Source of the DNA: an uncultured Emticicia sp.
GTDB lineage: Bacteria > Bacteroidota > Bacteroidia > Cytophagales > Spirosomataceae
NCBI RefSeq assembly: GCF_937903345.1
Contig: NZ_CALCZQ010000030.1
Coordinates: 310,001-374,000, forward strand
Reading direction: 5' to 3'
DNA length: 64,000 bases
Numbering within the stretch: the stretch's first letter is position 1; every line of letters starts with the position of its first letter. Below the pieces are notes generated by a model. It saw only the letters and a list, made by a program, of their open reading frames with translations. It had not been told where the DNA came from and searched no databases. Both the position numbers and the translations under genes were made by a program. Shown one piece after another: positions 27,618 to 36,794 of this stretch.

Positions 27618-28952
27618 TTATTTCTTAGTAGAATAATAAATATTAAGTTTTACATTCTTTATTACCATTCGGGCTACATTACTATTATATACAGAAATAG
27701 TAGCGTTAGTAGTATTTAATAAACTTGGAACTAAGGCAATGCCATCTGTTGTCTTCTTTTTTGAAACCAAATCTTGTAAAAAAGAGGTAAAATTAAAAAT
27801 ATAATTATTGGATGTGGAATTGTAAGATGCTACATATTGCGTACCTGAAAGCCCATCTAATGCAATAAAATCAATTAAACTGCCATTAGTTTTTTTGATG
27901 CGATTAGTTGATTCGAGTTGGACTAAAGCTACCTGTGAGGGCACTTTATAATTTCCCGATATTTGGTCTAAATCTGGTTCAAAAACTAATTCAGCTTTAT
28001 TTATTGTAATATTTCCACTTTTTTGCAAAGCTACTAAATTTGGAAATGTTAATTTTGGTGAGATACCAATACCCGTCTGCAAGTAAATCCGATTATTTGT
28101 GGCACTTGAATTAATGGGAATTAGCGTTTTTAAATTCTGTAAAATAGTCCCATTTCTATTGCCAATAATCTGACTAAAGCGTTGTGAATAAAAAGTTAGA
28201 GGAATACTTTTTCTATCTGTAGAATTGGTAGTATGATAATACAACTGGATGTAGCTACCCGAAATCGATAAACCATAAGCATTTTCACTCGTAGCATTAG
28301 CTACAAAAGCCATTCCTTTTACAGCGGCGGTAAATTTCTCAATAGTTGTACCTGTATCGGTATTGACCAAATCATACAATTCTTTACCTAAAGTATTCGG
28401 TAATTTAAATTTCAAAAGACTGTCCTGTGCTGTTGAGTTTGCACGTTTAATATCGGCGTAATTAAACGTAGCACTTGCCATTGGCGTAGGATTATAAGCC
28501 ATAACATCATCTTTTGTATATCTTTTCGTACTTACAAAATCTTGAGTCAGACGGTGTAATGCTAAATTGTATGTTTTTGTAGAGTCTCCATAAACAAATC
28601 CATTATGAGCAATATACACATAAACAGAATCATAGACAGTAAGGCCAGAGTCTGCCGATGGAAACTTCAAGGCTGTAAAGGCATCAGTATTAAGTAATGG
28701 AAGCGTAATTTGAGCAAATGTCTTAGCCGAAACTTCTCCAAAGATTGGGTCTCGATAGCGTCCAACAACTGCATTCGCTTGTCCAGATGTAAAAGTAGAA
28801 TCGAACAAAACTGTTGAAGTAGCTACTTTGACGGTATCGGTAAAAATAGTGGTAATTTGTCCACCTGTGCTAGGAGTATCAATAACGATACCTATGGGGT
28901 CTTGACATGAGAAAAATAATGCGGAAAGTAGCGTTGTAGCTAAATTCCGCAT
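27618..28952 (-). CDS. DUF4270 family lipoprotein
   Basis: About 444 residues from the start at 28952, MRNLATTLLSALFFSCQDPI, which gives a lipoprotein signal with Cys15. A longer frame up to 29084 overlaps the upstream gene and breaks the signal peptide. The segment TDTVKVATSTVLFDSTFTSG and GRYRDPIFGEVSAKTFAQI are typical of DUF4270, a Bacteroidota family of surface-exposed or periplasmic beta-rich lipoproteins of unknown role. It lies next to the glycogen-synthase-like gene, just downstream on the same strand. Confidence 0.88.
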   Translation of the reverse strand: MRNLATTLLSALFFSCQDPIGIVIDTPSTGGQITTIFTDTVKVATSTVLFDSTFTSGQANAVVGRYRDPIFGEVSAKTFAQITLPLLNTDAFTALKFPSADSGLTVYDSVYVYIAHNGFVYGDSTKTYNLALHRLTQDFVSTKRYTKDDVMAYNPTPMASATFNYADIKRANSTAQDSLLKFKLPNTLGKELYDLVNTDTGTTIEKFTAAVKGMAFVANATSENAYGLSISGSYIQLYYHTTNSTDRKSIPLTFYSQRFSQIIGNRNGTILQNLKTLIPINSSATNNRIYLQTGIGISPKLTFPNLVALQKSGNITINKAELVFEPDLDQISGNYKVPSQVALVQLESTNRIKKTNGSLIDFIALDGLSGTQYVASYNSTSNNYIFNFTSFLQDLVSKKKTTDGIALVPSLLNTTNATISVYNSNVARMVIKNVKLNIYYSTKK

Positions 28953-28989
28953 TGCTATAGGATGTAAAAACTTTACATCTCTCCAAATA

Positions 28990-29802
28990 TTATTCAGGAA
29001 CAAGTTCTGTATAAAGGTTAAAATACGTTTCCGTAACATTGTCATCTTCGATACTAGCTTCGATTGTGTTTGCTGCAATTTCATTCAAAAGTTTACTTAA
29101 TTTTTCATTTGATTCCTCGTTGGCTCTAACAATTGCATCAGCATATTGGCAACCTATCTTAATAAATCCTTCAAAATCAGCCGATCGTAAATTAGCTAAA
29201 TTTTCATCTGAAACGTCCATTGATTTGGCTTTTTCGATAATGCCTTCATCGAATTTATGATCAAATGTGTTGTTGTAGACGGTGAATACTGATTTTGTAT
29301 CTTTAAAAACAGGGTCGTTCTTGTATGTTGTCTTTAAATACAAGGGAATCAACGCTGTCATCCAGTCAGTGCAATGTACTATGTCTGGTGCCCAACCAAG
29401 TTTTTTTACTGTTTCTAGTACCCCTTTGCAAAAGAAAATAGTTCTTTCGTCATTATCGTCATAGAAACTTCCTTCTTTATCTAAGAAAACGTATTTTCTA
29501 TTAAAATAGTCTTCGTTGTCTAAAAAATAAACTTGCAATTTTGCGGTTGGTATTGAGGCAACCTTGATAATCAAGGGTTTTTCATCTTCTCCAACAGTAA
29601 TATTGATACCAGATAGTCGTACAACTTCATGAAGGCGATTTTTTCGCTCATTGATTGAACCAAAACGAGGAACTAAAATTCTTATTTCCATGCCTTTTTC
29701 TTGCATGGCTTGTGGAAGTTTACGAAGAAAATCAGCTACTTCTGAAACTTGCAGGAAGGGATTTATCTCACTTGCTACGTACAGAATACGAAGTTTACGC
29801 AT
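28990..29802 (-). CDS. Glycogen/starch synthase N-terminal domain protein (GT5-like)
   Basis: About 270 residues from the start at 29802, MRKLRILYVASEINPF. The frame matches the N-terminal Rossmann domain of glycogen synthase (ADP-glucose glucosyltransferase): MEIRILVPRFGSINERK, DNEDYFNRKYVF, APDIVHCTDWMTALIPLYLK and FTVYNNTFDH. It is only about half the length of a full enzyme (around 480 residues) and lacks the C-terminal domain. The KxGG substrate-binding motif after SEINPF is replaced by LQVSEVADF, so catalysis is unlikely. Possibly a regulatory or scaffold protein; the following gene is the DUF4270 lipoprotein, on the same strand with 37 bp between. Confidence 0.85.
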   Translation of the reverse strand: MRKLRILYVASEINPFLQVSEVADFLRKLPQAMQEKGMEIRILVPRFGSINERKNRLHEVVRLSGINITVGEDEKPLIIKVASIPTAKLQVYFLDNEDYFNRKYVFLDKEGSFYDDNDERTIFFCKGVLETVKKLGWAPDIVHCTDWMTALIPLYLKTTYKNDPVFKDTKSVFTVYNNTFDHKFDEGIIEKAKSMDVSDENLANLRSADFEGFIKIGCQYADAIVRANEESNEKLSKLLNEIAANTIEASIEDDNVTETYFNLYTELVPE

Positions 29803-30036
29803 ATCTAAAATATATTGATTAGTGGGAGGTGCTTCCAAAAAAGTAAGCAAAGATACGAAAAAACTGATAATTTGTACAATATTCTTTGAAAAACAATAGT
29901 TAGCGGCTAAATAATCGAAGTTTTTAGACAATAATTATTGAATCCTTTAAATGTAGATGAGCTTTAAATAATCTTAGGATGTATTTTAATTATTAAAAAA
30001 ACTGTAATTTATTAATGAAAATAGAAATTAGGTGAG

Positions 30037-30549
30037 TTATTGGCGAATTTCTTTCTCCATTACAATAAACTCTAAAAATTGTTTGGGTAAACCAAATTTA
30101 GGGTCTGTCATCGGGAAGGGTTTTGTTTCACCGGTATTTTTATAACCTCTTCTTTCGTAGAACGCTATTAATTCTTTTCTTACAGAAATTACTGTCATTG
30201 AGATAGTGTTAAGTTGGGCCATTCGGGCAAAACTTTCAGCCGCTTGCATTAATTTCTTGCCAACACCGCCACCTTGCAATTCAGGCGAAACAGTAAGCAT
30301 ACCAAGATATAATTTTTTATCTTGTTCTTCGAGATAAACCGAACCAATAATTTTATTTTGTTCAGTGTATTTTAAGATAGTTACATTTTCTGTAAGAAGA
30401 AGTTCGGTAAGATTTTCTTCGTCAGTTCGGATTCCACCGAGTAGATGCTCTTCTGTTGTCCAACCTTTTTTTGAAGTTTCTCCTCGGTAAGCTGAGTTAA
30501 TTAATTCATTTAGTGCAGGAATGTCTAGAATTGTAGCTTTGCTAATCAT
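30037..30549 (-). CDS. GNAT family N-acetyltransferase
   Basis: A 170-residue acetyltransferase. Motif A with the acetyl-CoA phosphate loop is LTVSPELQGGGVGKKLMQAA, and the C-terminal FYERRGYKNTGETKPFP is a standard GNAT ending. The substrate is unknown. It is a single gene, on the same strand as the glycogen-synthase-like gene, with over 230 bp between. Confidence 0.88.
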   Translation of the reverse strand: MISKATILDIPALNELINSAYRGETSKKGWTTEEHLLGGIRTDEENLTELLLTENVTILKYTEQNKIIGSVYLEEQDKKLYLGMLTVSPELQGGGVGKKLMQAAESFARMAQLNTISMTVISVRKELIAFYERRGYKNTGETKPFPMTDPKFGLPKQFLEFIVMEKEIRQ

Positions 30550-30941
30550 TTTTGGTCAAAAATATTTTGTTTAATTATAGTCTGGGAATATTCTATAAAA
30601 TTCTAAAAGATAAAGTAAAATTATAAAATGTTCTGAAGCTTGTGACTTAAAAATAAAATCTTTAATATTCTTGTTTTTCGCCGTTTATTTACAGCGAAAA
30701 ATATCAGATAATGATAGTTTTAAGTCATTTTCGCTTGAACTAATCTTCAATTCTTGACGAATATTAACTTTTTTTTGAAATAAAAATACTTCATTTTATC
30801 GGGAGCCAACATAAATATCCAAATTATCTTTCAAATGAATGTAAAATGCAATTAAAACTGTACCAGATATAAATGATCAGCTAATAATCAACTTACAATG
30901 TATAACTGCCTAATACATGACTTATCTCTTATTTCTAAATA
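30550..30941. other. Intergenic stretch with one short hairpin
   Basis: About 390 bp upstream of the GNAT gene and downstream of cysM (both on the minus strand). The only structure is an 8-bp stem TTTTTCGC/GCGAAAAA at 30674-30701, which might end cysM transcripts. No gene seen. Confidence 0.45.
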
Positions 30942-31814
30942 TCACTCAAACAAATTACTCGACAAATATCTATCGCCACGGTCGCAGCAGATGAAGACAA
31001 TTACGCCCGATTCTAATTCTTGGGCTAATCTGATGGCTGCTGAGGCTCCTCCACCCGAACTCATTCCTGCAAAAATTCCTTCTGTTTTAGCCAATTTTTG
31101 AGCCATTTCGGTAGCTTCCATTTGGTCAATATCCATTATTTTATCTACTTTGCTGGCATCAAATATTTTGGGTAAATATGCTGCGGGCCAACGTCTAATG
31201 CCTGGAATTGATGATCCTTCGGTTGGCTGACAGCCCACAATCTGAATATCGGGATTCACTTCTTTCAAAAACATTGAAGTTCCCATAATTGTACCTGTTG
31301 TTCCCATAGAACTCACAAAATGTGTAATTTTTTGGTTGGTGTCTCTCCAAATTTCTGGGCCAGTGGTTTTATAATGTGCCAAATAATTATCGGGGTTTGC
31401 AAATTGGTCAAGCATAAAATACCCGTCGGTTTTTGCTTGTTCTTCGGCATAATCTCTGCATTTTTCGATATTTTCGAGCAAAATTACCTTTGCACCGAAG
31501 GCTTCCATCGTCAGCGTTCGTTCTCGGGTAGAGTTTATGGGCATAACGAGTTCTATTTCTAATTCAAACAATCTGGCTATCATCGCCAAAGCAATTCCCG
31601 TATTACCGCTCGTGGCTTCGATGAGTTTCATGCCGTGTTTAATATCGCCACGTTCAACCGCACTCCTAATCATATTTAAAGCTGGTCGGTCTTTTACACT
31701 TCCACCAGGATTATTGCCTTCGATTTTGCCGTAAATCTTTACGTTTGGATTTGGATTGAGTTTAGTCAATTCAACGAGTGGAGTATTGCCTACAAGGTCT
31801 ATGATTGTTGCCAT
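30942..31814 (-). CDS. cysM: Cysteine synthase (CysM type)
   Basis: A 290-residue PLP enzyme that forms cysteine from O-acetylserine and sulfide (or thiosulfate). Lys41 in GGSVKDRP binds PLP, and TSGNTG at 68-73 holds the substrate-binding loop. GTTGTIMGTSMFLKE and the C-terminal SSGGGASAA are also typical. The gene follows the serine acetyltransferase, supplying the next step of cysteine synthesis. Confidence 0.94.
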   Translation of the reverse strand: MATIIDLVGNTPLVELTKLNPNPNVKIYGKIEGNNPGGSVKDRPALNMIRSAVERGDIKHGMKLIEATSGNTGIALAMIARLFELEIELVMPINSTRERTLTMEAFGAKVILLENIEKCRDYAEEQAKTDGYFMLDQFANPDNYLAHYKTTGPEIWRDTNQKITHFVSSMGTTGTIMGTSMFLKEVNPDIQIVGCQPTEGSSIPGIRRWPAAYLPKIFDASKVDKIMDIDQMEATEMAQKLAKTEGIFAGMSSGGGASAAIRLAQELESGVIVFICCDRGDRYLSSNLFE

Positions 31815-31891
31815 TTTTATAATGGAGAATGTAAAATAAATAATTTACAATGTAAAATCTCAATAATAGTGAACTGTTGACTGAGAACTTT

Positions 31892-32698
31892 TTACATTAC
31901 ACGTTCTACGACCTTAATTTCAGGTTTGTGATAAACAGTTGAGTAAGAAGGTACTGACTTTGTAAGCCATACGTTTCCACCGATGATTGAATGTTCGCCG
32001 ATGATAGTTTTTCCTCCTAAAATTGTTGCTCCTGAGTATATAACTACGTTGTTTTCTACGGTTGGATGACGTTTTGTATTTGCCAAACTTTTCTCCACAC
32101 TCAATGCACCTAGCGTAACACCTTGATAAAGTTTTACGTGTTTACCGATAACACAACTTTCGCCAATTACAATCCCTGTACCGTGGTCAATAAAGAAATA
32201 TTCGTCAATTTGTGCGGCTGGATGAATATCAATGCCTGTTTTCGAGTGGGCATATTCAGTCAATATTCTTGGTAGTAATGGAATATCCAATTTGTGCAAT
32301 TCGTGTGCGATTCTATAAAACATAATGGCATAGAACCCAGGATATGCCCTCACAACCTCAAATTCACTTTTGGCAGCTGGGTCGCCTTCAATAATTGCTT
32401 GAATATCAGTCTTTAAGATTCGGTAAACTTCAGGAATTCGTTCGATAAAATCGTTTGCCTCGCTCTCCGGGTTACAATTTTTGCATTGATAAGTTGAAAT
32501 TAAGATATTTCTTAAATCTAATTCGAGGTTTTTAAATTGAATTTCAATTTCTTCTTCCGAACGAAAATATTCCTTGGTTTGTTCGGGAAACAACAAACGA
32601 ATAATACGTAATGCCCACGCCGCAATCTCTTTGGTTGGTGGAACTGGCTCGGCCTGTTGATGTTTGACTAAGATGTGTTGGAAAAATTCTTTGTTCAT
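31892..32698 (-). CDS. epsC: Serine O-acetyltransferase
   Basis: About 268 residues from the start at 32698 (MNKEFFQHILVKHQQAEPVP). Makes O-acetylserine from serine and acetyl-CoA. The C-terminal half is a left-handed beta-helix: hexapeptides such as HPAAQIDEYFFIDHGTGIVIGE, CVIGKHVKLYQGVTLGA and TVENNVVIYSGATILGGKTIIGE. A cysteine-rich stretch (YQCKNC) in the N-terminal half is a frequent trait of the EpsC-type branch. The in-frame ATG at 32758 adds a hydrophobic leader that is unlikely to be used. With cysM, 77 bp away, it forms the two-step pathway. Confidence 0.9.
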   Translation of the reverse strand: MNKEFFQHILVKHQQAEPVPPTKEIAAWALRIIRLLFPEQTKEYFRSEEEIEIQFKNLELDLRNILISTYQCKNCNPESEANDFIERIPEVYRILKTDIQAIIEGDPAAKSEFEVVRAYPGFYAIMFYRIAHELHKLDIPLLPRILTEYAHSKTGIDIHPAAQIDEYFFIDHGTGIVIGESCVIGKHVKLYQGVTLGALSVEKSLANTKRHPTVENNVVIYSGATILGGKTIIGEHSIIGGNVWLTKSVPSYSTVYHKPEIKVVERVM

Positions 32699-32846
32699 GA
32701 GACTAATCATTAAATTTGTTAGAAATATAACACTTAAAATTGTAGCACCGTTCAACACAAAAAAAATTATTTACTATATATTTGTTTCTTTGAGTTGTAC
32801 AATTACCCACAAACTATTTTCAGTATTCCATTATTTATTCCAAAAC

Positions 32847-34376
32847 ATGAAAATCAATAAATATTATTTTTTTGTCTTCTTTGTATGCCTTTTTAATGGA
32901 GCTGCTATTGGGCAAGGTTCCAAAATTTCAAAAGCTCGTACAATCGTTACTACCGATGGAGAATTAGATGACGTAGATTCATTCATAAGACTTTTGTTAT
33001 ATTCCAATGAATTTAGGTTAGAAGGATTAATCATAAGTAGTTCTCAGTGGCACTATAAAGGTGATGGAAAAGGCACGAAGTTTACCTCCGAATTAGAAAT
33101 GACAAAAAAAATGTATGGCGAACGGACAGAACTGCGTTGGCCTGGTGAACAGTGGATTTACGATTTGGTGGATGCTTATGGAAAAGTATATCCGAATTTA
33201 ATTAAACATTCAATCGATTTTCCGAAACCTATGGATTTAAAAAATCAAATTCGTATCGGAAATATAGATTTTGAAGGTGAAATGGAAAAAAATACGGCTG
33301 GTTCTGATTTCATAAAAGCTAAATTACTTGACGAGGATATGACACCACTCTATTTACAGGTTTGGGGTGGAACAAATACCATTGCCCGTGCATTGAAATC
33401 TATTGAAGATGAATACAAAAGTACTCCTAAATGGACCGAAATTTATAAAAAAGTGTGCCAAAAAGCAATTATTTATGCCATACTTGACCAAGATGCTACC
33501 TACAAAAAATACATAGAGCCAAACTGGAAAGACATCAAGATTTATTATAATTCTAATCAGTTTTGGAGTTTTGCTTATTTTTGGAAAAGGTCGGTGCCAA
33601 AAGAACTTCACCACTACTTGGAAGGTAAATTTATGGGAGAAATAATAAATAATCATGGGCCACTCCTCAAAATGTATTATAGTTATGGCGATGGAAATCC
33701 TCCAAAGGGCGAAATTGATGATATATACAGCAGTATGGAAAAAGCCAAAAAGAACCAATGGGGAAGTTTTGGGCAATATGATTTCATTTCAGAAGGCGAT
33801 TCGCCTGCATTCTTACACTTAGTTGATATTGGTTTGAATAATCTTGATAACCCCCAAGATGGTGGCTGGGGAGGTCGTTTAGTACAATCTACTAAAACTC
33901 CAAGTCGTTGGGAGGATGGCAAGGCTGCAGCTGATTTTAATCCTTTTACAAAGAAAATAGATGATGCTTTTGCTCAAACCCGTTGGATTCCGGCCATTCA
34001 AAATGATTTTTCCGCTCGTGCTGATTGGTGTATTAAAGATTTTAAGTCAGCCAATCATGCTCCAAGAGTGTCAATTCGCAATAAACGACGGACGGTGTCT
34101 CGTTCATCAATTAATAAATTACATCAAATTACTTTGAAGCCTAAATTTTCTGACCCTGATAAAGATAAGGTAAGCATAAAGTTTTGGCAATATAAAGAAG
34201 TAGGATCTGCTAACGCAAATCTAATAATCAAACAAACTAAGAATAATGCCGAAATTAGCATCGAAAATGCTGATGGTTTAAAAAGTGGCGAAACCTTTCA
34301 CATAATTGTAGAGGCAAGCGATAACGGAAGTCCTTCTTTGACTCGTTATCAACGTGTGGTACTGACTGTGAAGTGA
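32847..34376 (+). CDS. DUF1593 domain protein (nucleoside hydrolase-like)
   Basis: A 509-residue secreted protein with signal peptide MKINKYYFFVFFVCLFNGAA. The start at 32847 is taken over 32664 because only this one places the signal peptide at the front, and 32664 overlaps the serine acetyltransferase gene. The ITTDGELDD-like stretch (RTIVTTDGELDDVDSFIRLL) is the Asp-rich metal motif of the nucleoside hydrolase fold in DUF1593. SSQWHYKGDG follows. The C-terminal about 95 residues form a beta-sandwich that resembles the cellulose-binding Sde182 C-terminal domain. It might hydrolyse a nucleoside-like or glycoside bond outside the cytoplasm. Confidence 0.85.
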   Translation: MKINKYYFFVFFVCLFNGAAIGQGSKISKARTIVTTDGELDDVDSFIRLLLYSNEFRLEGLIISSSQWHYKGDGKGTKFTSELEMTKKMYGERTELRWPGEQWIYDLVDAYGKVYPNLIKHSIDFPKPMDLKNQIRIGNIDFEGEMEKNTAGSDFIKAKLLDEDMTPLYLQVWGGTNTIARALKSIEDEYKSTPKWTEIYKKVCQKAIIYAILDQDATYKKYIEPNWKDIKIYYNSNQFWSFAYFWKRSVPKELHHYLEGKFMGEIINNHGPLLKMYYSYGDGNPPKGEIDDIYSSMEKAKKNQWGSFGQYDFISEGDSPAFLHLVDIGLNNLDNPQDGGWGGRLVQSTKTPSRWEDGKAAADFNPFTKKIDDAFAQTRWIPAIQNDFSARADWCIKDFKSANHAPRVSIRNKRRTVSRSSINKLHQITLKPKFSDPDKDKVSIKFWQYKEVGSANANLIIKQTKNNAEISIENADGLKSGETFHIIVEASDNGSPSLTRYQRVVLTVK

Positions 34377-34385
34377 TTTTTTGGC

Positions 34386-34428
34386 AAAAAACAGCGTGAT
34401 ATGCTTTTAATTTATCATGCTGTTTTTT
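34386..34428 (+). terminator. Terminator of the DUF1593 gene
   Basis: A 16-bp stem with one wobble and an 11-base loop, flanked by AAAAAA and TTTTTT, 10 bp after the stop. Strong intrinsic terminator. Confidence 0.9.
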
Positions 34429-34745
34429 ACATGACTTTTTTACAAAACAATACTCATACTAGATGTTCCGTTGTCGGTCATTTATTTGCCTGTACTTCCA
34501 AATGAATTACCTTCGAAGCTAAATTTTTCATCTCCTTTGTGATAACTTGTTTTGGTTGAAATGTATAAAAAATATACAATGTATAAACTTTCATATCCAA
34601 TTACGTTTAACCAAGTTTTTTGTTTAAATTCAATGCTATTTTGATTGTAAGTAGCTTACAATTATTTTTTTTGCATTAAATTGCTCCACTATTCAAGTCA
34701 ACTGATTACACAATAAGCCTTCTTTTAGGAAGAAAAAATGTACTC
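34429..34745. other. Intergenic stretch upstream of the hydroxypyruvate isomerase gene
   Basis: About 317 bp of AT-rich DNA without gene, tRNA or repeat. It must carry the promoter of the next gene, but no exact TAnnTTTG box with a matching -33 is visible. Confidence 0.45.
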
Positions 34746-35645
34746 ATGGAAAACAATAATTCTAACCGAAATGCTATGAAAAAAACTGTAGAAGGAGCAA
34801 CCGCCTCAGTTGTTATGACAGAAGCAGTCGCTTCTCGCTTAGAAGCTGCCGATAATATGCTCGGAGCTGTCCTCAAAGGACGAATCAATCATTCGGTTTG
34901 TCGTTGGTGCTATGACTCTATCGACCTTGATTCTCTTTGTCGAGCAGCCAAAAATATAGGCCTACAATCAATCGAATTGCTGAACGTTGATGAGTTTGAA
35001 ACCGTAAAAAAATACGATCTTACTTGTGCGATGGTTTCCGGAATCGGCAAAGATTATGGCATAACAAATGGCTGGAATAAAAAAGAAAACCACGAAGGAT
35101 TAGAAGAATGGTATAAATATTTAATTGATGAAACATCGAAGGCAGGATTCAAGAATTTAATATGTTTTTCGGGAAATCGTGAGAAAAATCTTAGCGATGA
35201 AGATGGCCTAAAAAACGCTGCAATAGGATTGAAGAAAATTATGAAATATGCCGAAAAGAAAAAGGTGACAATCGTAATGGAATTACTCAATAGTAGAGTT
35301 GACCATCCAGATTATATGTGCGACCACACTGATTGGGGCGTTGAACTTTGTAAAAGTATTGAATCTGATAGTTTTAAGATACTTTACGACATATATCATA
35401 TGCAGATCATGGAGGGAGACATCATTCGCCGAATACGTGATAATCATCAATATATTGCTCATTATCATACGGGTGGAGTACCAGGGCGTCATGAAATTGA
35501 CGAAACGCAAGAAATTTATTATCCAGCTATTATGCGTGCCATTGCCGAAACAGGTTTTAAAGGCTTCGTTGCCCAAGAATTCTTTCCTATTCGTGCCGAT
35601 AAATTGGCTTCTTTAAAACAGGGAGTAAATATTTGTGATATTTGA
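34746..35645 (+). CDS. Hydroxypyruvate isomerase-like TIM barrel enzyme
   Basis: A 299-residue AP-endonuclease-2-type TIM barrel. Catalytic region signatures: VMELLNSRVDHPDYM and YDIYHMQIMEGDIIRRI, followed by HYHTGGVPGRHEIDETQEI. These match the hydroxypyruvate isomerase family (hydroxypyruvate to tartronate semialdehyde) and related isomerases; the exact sugar substrate is not certain. The N-terminus has a long alanine-rich extension before KGRINHSVCRW, so the true start could be nearer 34782 (MKKTVEG). Confidence 0.82.
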   Translation: MENNNSNRNAMKKTVEGATASVVMTEAVASRLEAADNMLGAVLKGRINHSVCRWCYDSIDLDSLCRAAKNIGLQSIELLNVDEFETVKKYDLTCAMVSGIGKDYGITNGWNKKENHEGLEEWYKYLIDETSKAGFKNLICFSGNREKNLSDEDGLKNAAIGLKKIMKYAEKKKVTIVMELLNSRVDHPDYMCDHTDWGVELCKSIESDSFKILYDIYHMQIMEGDIIRRIRDNHQYIAHYHTGGVPGRHEIDETQEIYYPAIMRAIAETGFKGFVAQEFFPIRADKLASLKQGVNICDI

Positions 35646-35663
35646 TTTTAATGAATTTTATAG

Positions 35664-35684
35664 AGACGTCCAGTTTGGACGTTC
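35664..35684 (+). repeat. Short palindromic element
   Basis: GACGTCCAGTTTGGACGTT forms a 7-bp stem in the gap between two plus-strand genes. The TAGAGAC start resembles that of the palindrome at 58615. It could act as a weak terminator or as a dispersed repeat. Confidence 0.4.
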
Positions 35685-35712
35685 TTAAGGGCAAAATTTA
35701 ACAGCTTAAATT

Positions 35713-36750
35713 ATGAAACATTGGCAAAAAATATCGCTCGGAATAGTTGCGGTCATTATCGTTTTTGTAGGAAAAACGCTCTATAATGCAGGTATGTTTA
35801 TAAATATCAAACCACATTTCAATGGTAGTGTAATCGAGATTAATGGCTTTACGGGAGCGGAAGATATTACCATTGATAAAGCCAAAGGCATTGCACTTAT
35901 TTCATCAAATAATTTTAGTGATACTTCGCAAAACGGTGCAATTTTTCTTTTAAATATCAATGAAAATGCACCAAAACCAATTAAACTGACCGAAAAAATT
36001 ACTTTTGATTTTCATCCGCACGGTATCAGTTTATATCGCTCGTTTGATGGTGCAAAAAGGTTATTTGTTATCAATCACCGAAAAAATGCTGATTATGTTG
36101 AGGTTTTTCAATTTAACGATTCTACGCTTGTGCATCTTGAAAGCATCAAAAGTTCGCTGTTTGTAAGTCCGAATGATATTGTGGCGGTGAGTGAAAATAC
36201 ATTTTATCTGACCAACGACCACGACGAAGAAATGTCAAGCTGGCGAAGTAAAAAAGATTTGTTGCAAATTGCTATGGGAAATGTATGTTATTATGATGGA
36301 CAACGAGCCAAAATTGTAGCGGATGGATTTTTATATGCTAACGGAATAAACGTGAGTCTTGATGGTAAAAAAATATTTGTAGCAGCCACTTCAGGACGAA
36401 AAATAAAAGTTTTCGACAGAGATTTGACTACCGGAAAACTCACCGAATATGATGAAATCACAATCAACGGTGCGGATAATATCGAACTTGATGAATACGG
36501 AAATCTCTGGGTTGGCTGTCACCCAAAATTGCTTTCATATTTAGCTCATTCAAAAGACCAAGCAAAACTTTCCCCTTCAGAAATCATAAAAATAAATTAT
36601 CAATCAAAGGGATTTTATACATCTGAAAGCATTTATCTCAATGATGGAAAGCCAGTTTCAGGGTCGAGTGTTGGGGCTGTTTTTGGAGATAAACTGTTGA
36701 TAGGCACAGTGTTCGGAAATAAAGTGTTGCTTTGTACTTTAAAAAAATGA
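35713..36750 (+). CDS. SMP-30/arylesterase-like propeller protein
   Basis: A 345-residue protein with an N-terminal membrane anchor or signal (residues 7-27, ISLGIVAVIIVFVGKTLYNA) followed by a six-bladed propeller related to SMP-30/gluconolactonase and paraoxonase (arylesterase). Marker segments: NGFTGAEDITIDKAKGIALISS, DFHPHGISLY, SPNDIVAVSENTFYLTND and ANGINVSLDGKKIFVAA. Probably a calcium-dependent hydrolase of the periplasm or membrane. The nearby hydroxypyruvate isomerase gene might suggest sugar-acid metabolism, but this is speculation. Confidence 0.82.
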   Translation: MKHWQKISLGIVAVIIVFVGKTLYNAGMFINIKPHFNGSVIEINGFTGAEDITIDKAKGIALISSNNFSDTSQNGAIFLLNINENAPKPIKLTEKITFDFHPHGISLYRSFDGAKRLFVINHRKNADYVEVFQFNDSTLVHLESIKSSLFVSPNDIVAVSENTFYLTNDHDEEMSSWRSKKDLLQIAMGNVCYYDGQRAKIVADGFLYANGINVSLDGKKIFVAATSGRKIKVFDRDLTTGKLTEYDEITINGADNIELDEYGNLWVGCHPKLLSYLAHSKDQAKLSPSEIIKINYQSKGFYTSESIYLNDGKPVSGSSVGAVFGDKLLIGTVFGNKVLLCTLKK

Positions 36751-36794
36751 CAATAATCATAGGTTCAACCAAAATCGTTATTTAGCTTTGTACC

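Noticed and set aside
36783..36790. TAGCTTTG as promoter of the CNGKC protein gene
   Set aside because: An exact -7 match, but only 5 bp before the ATG, with no -33 element. It would give a leaderless message, so chance occurrence is as likely.
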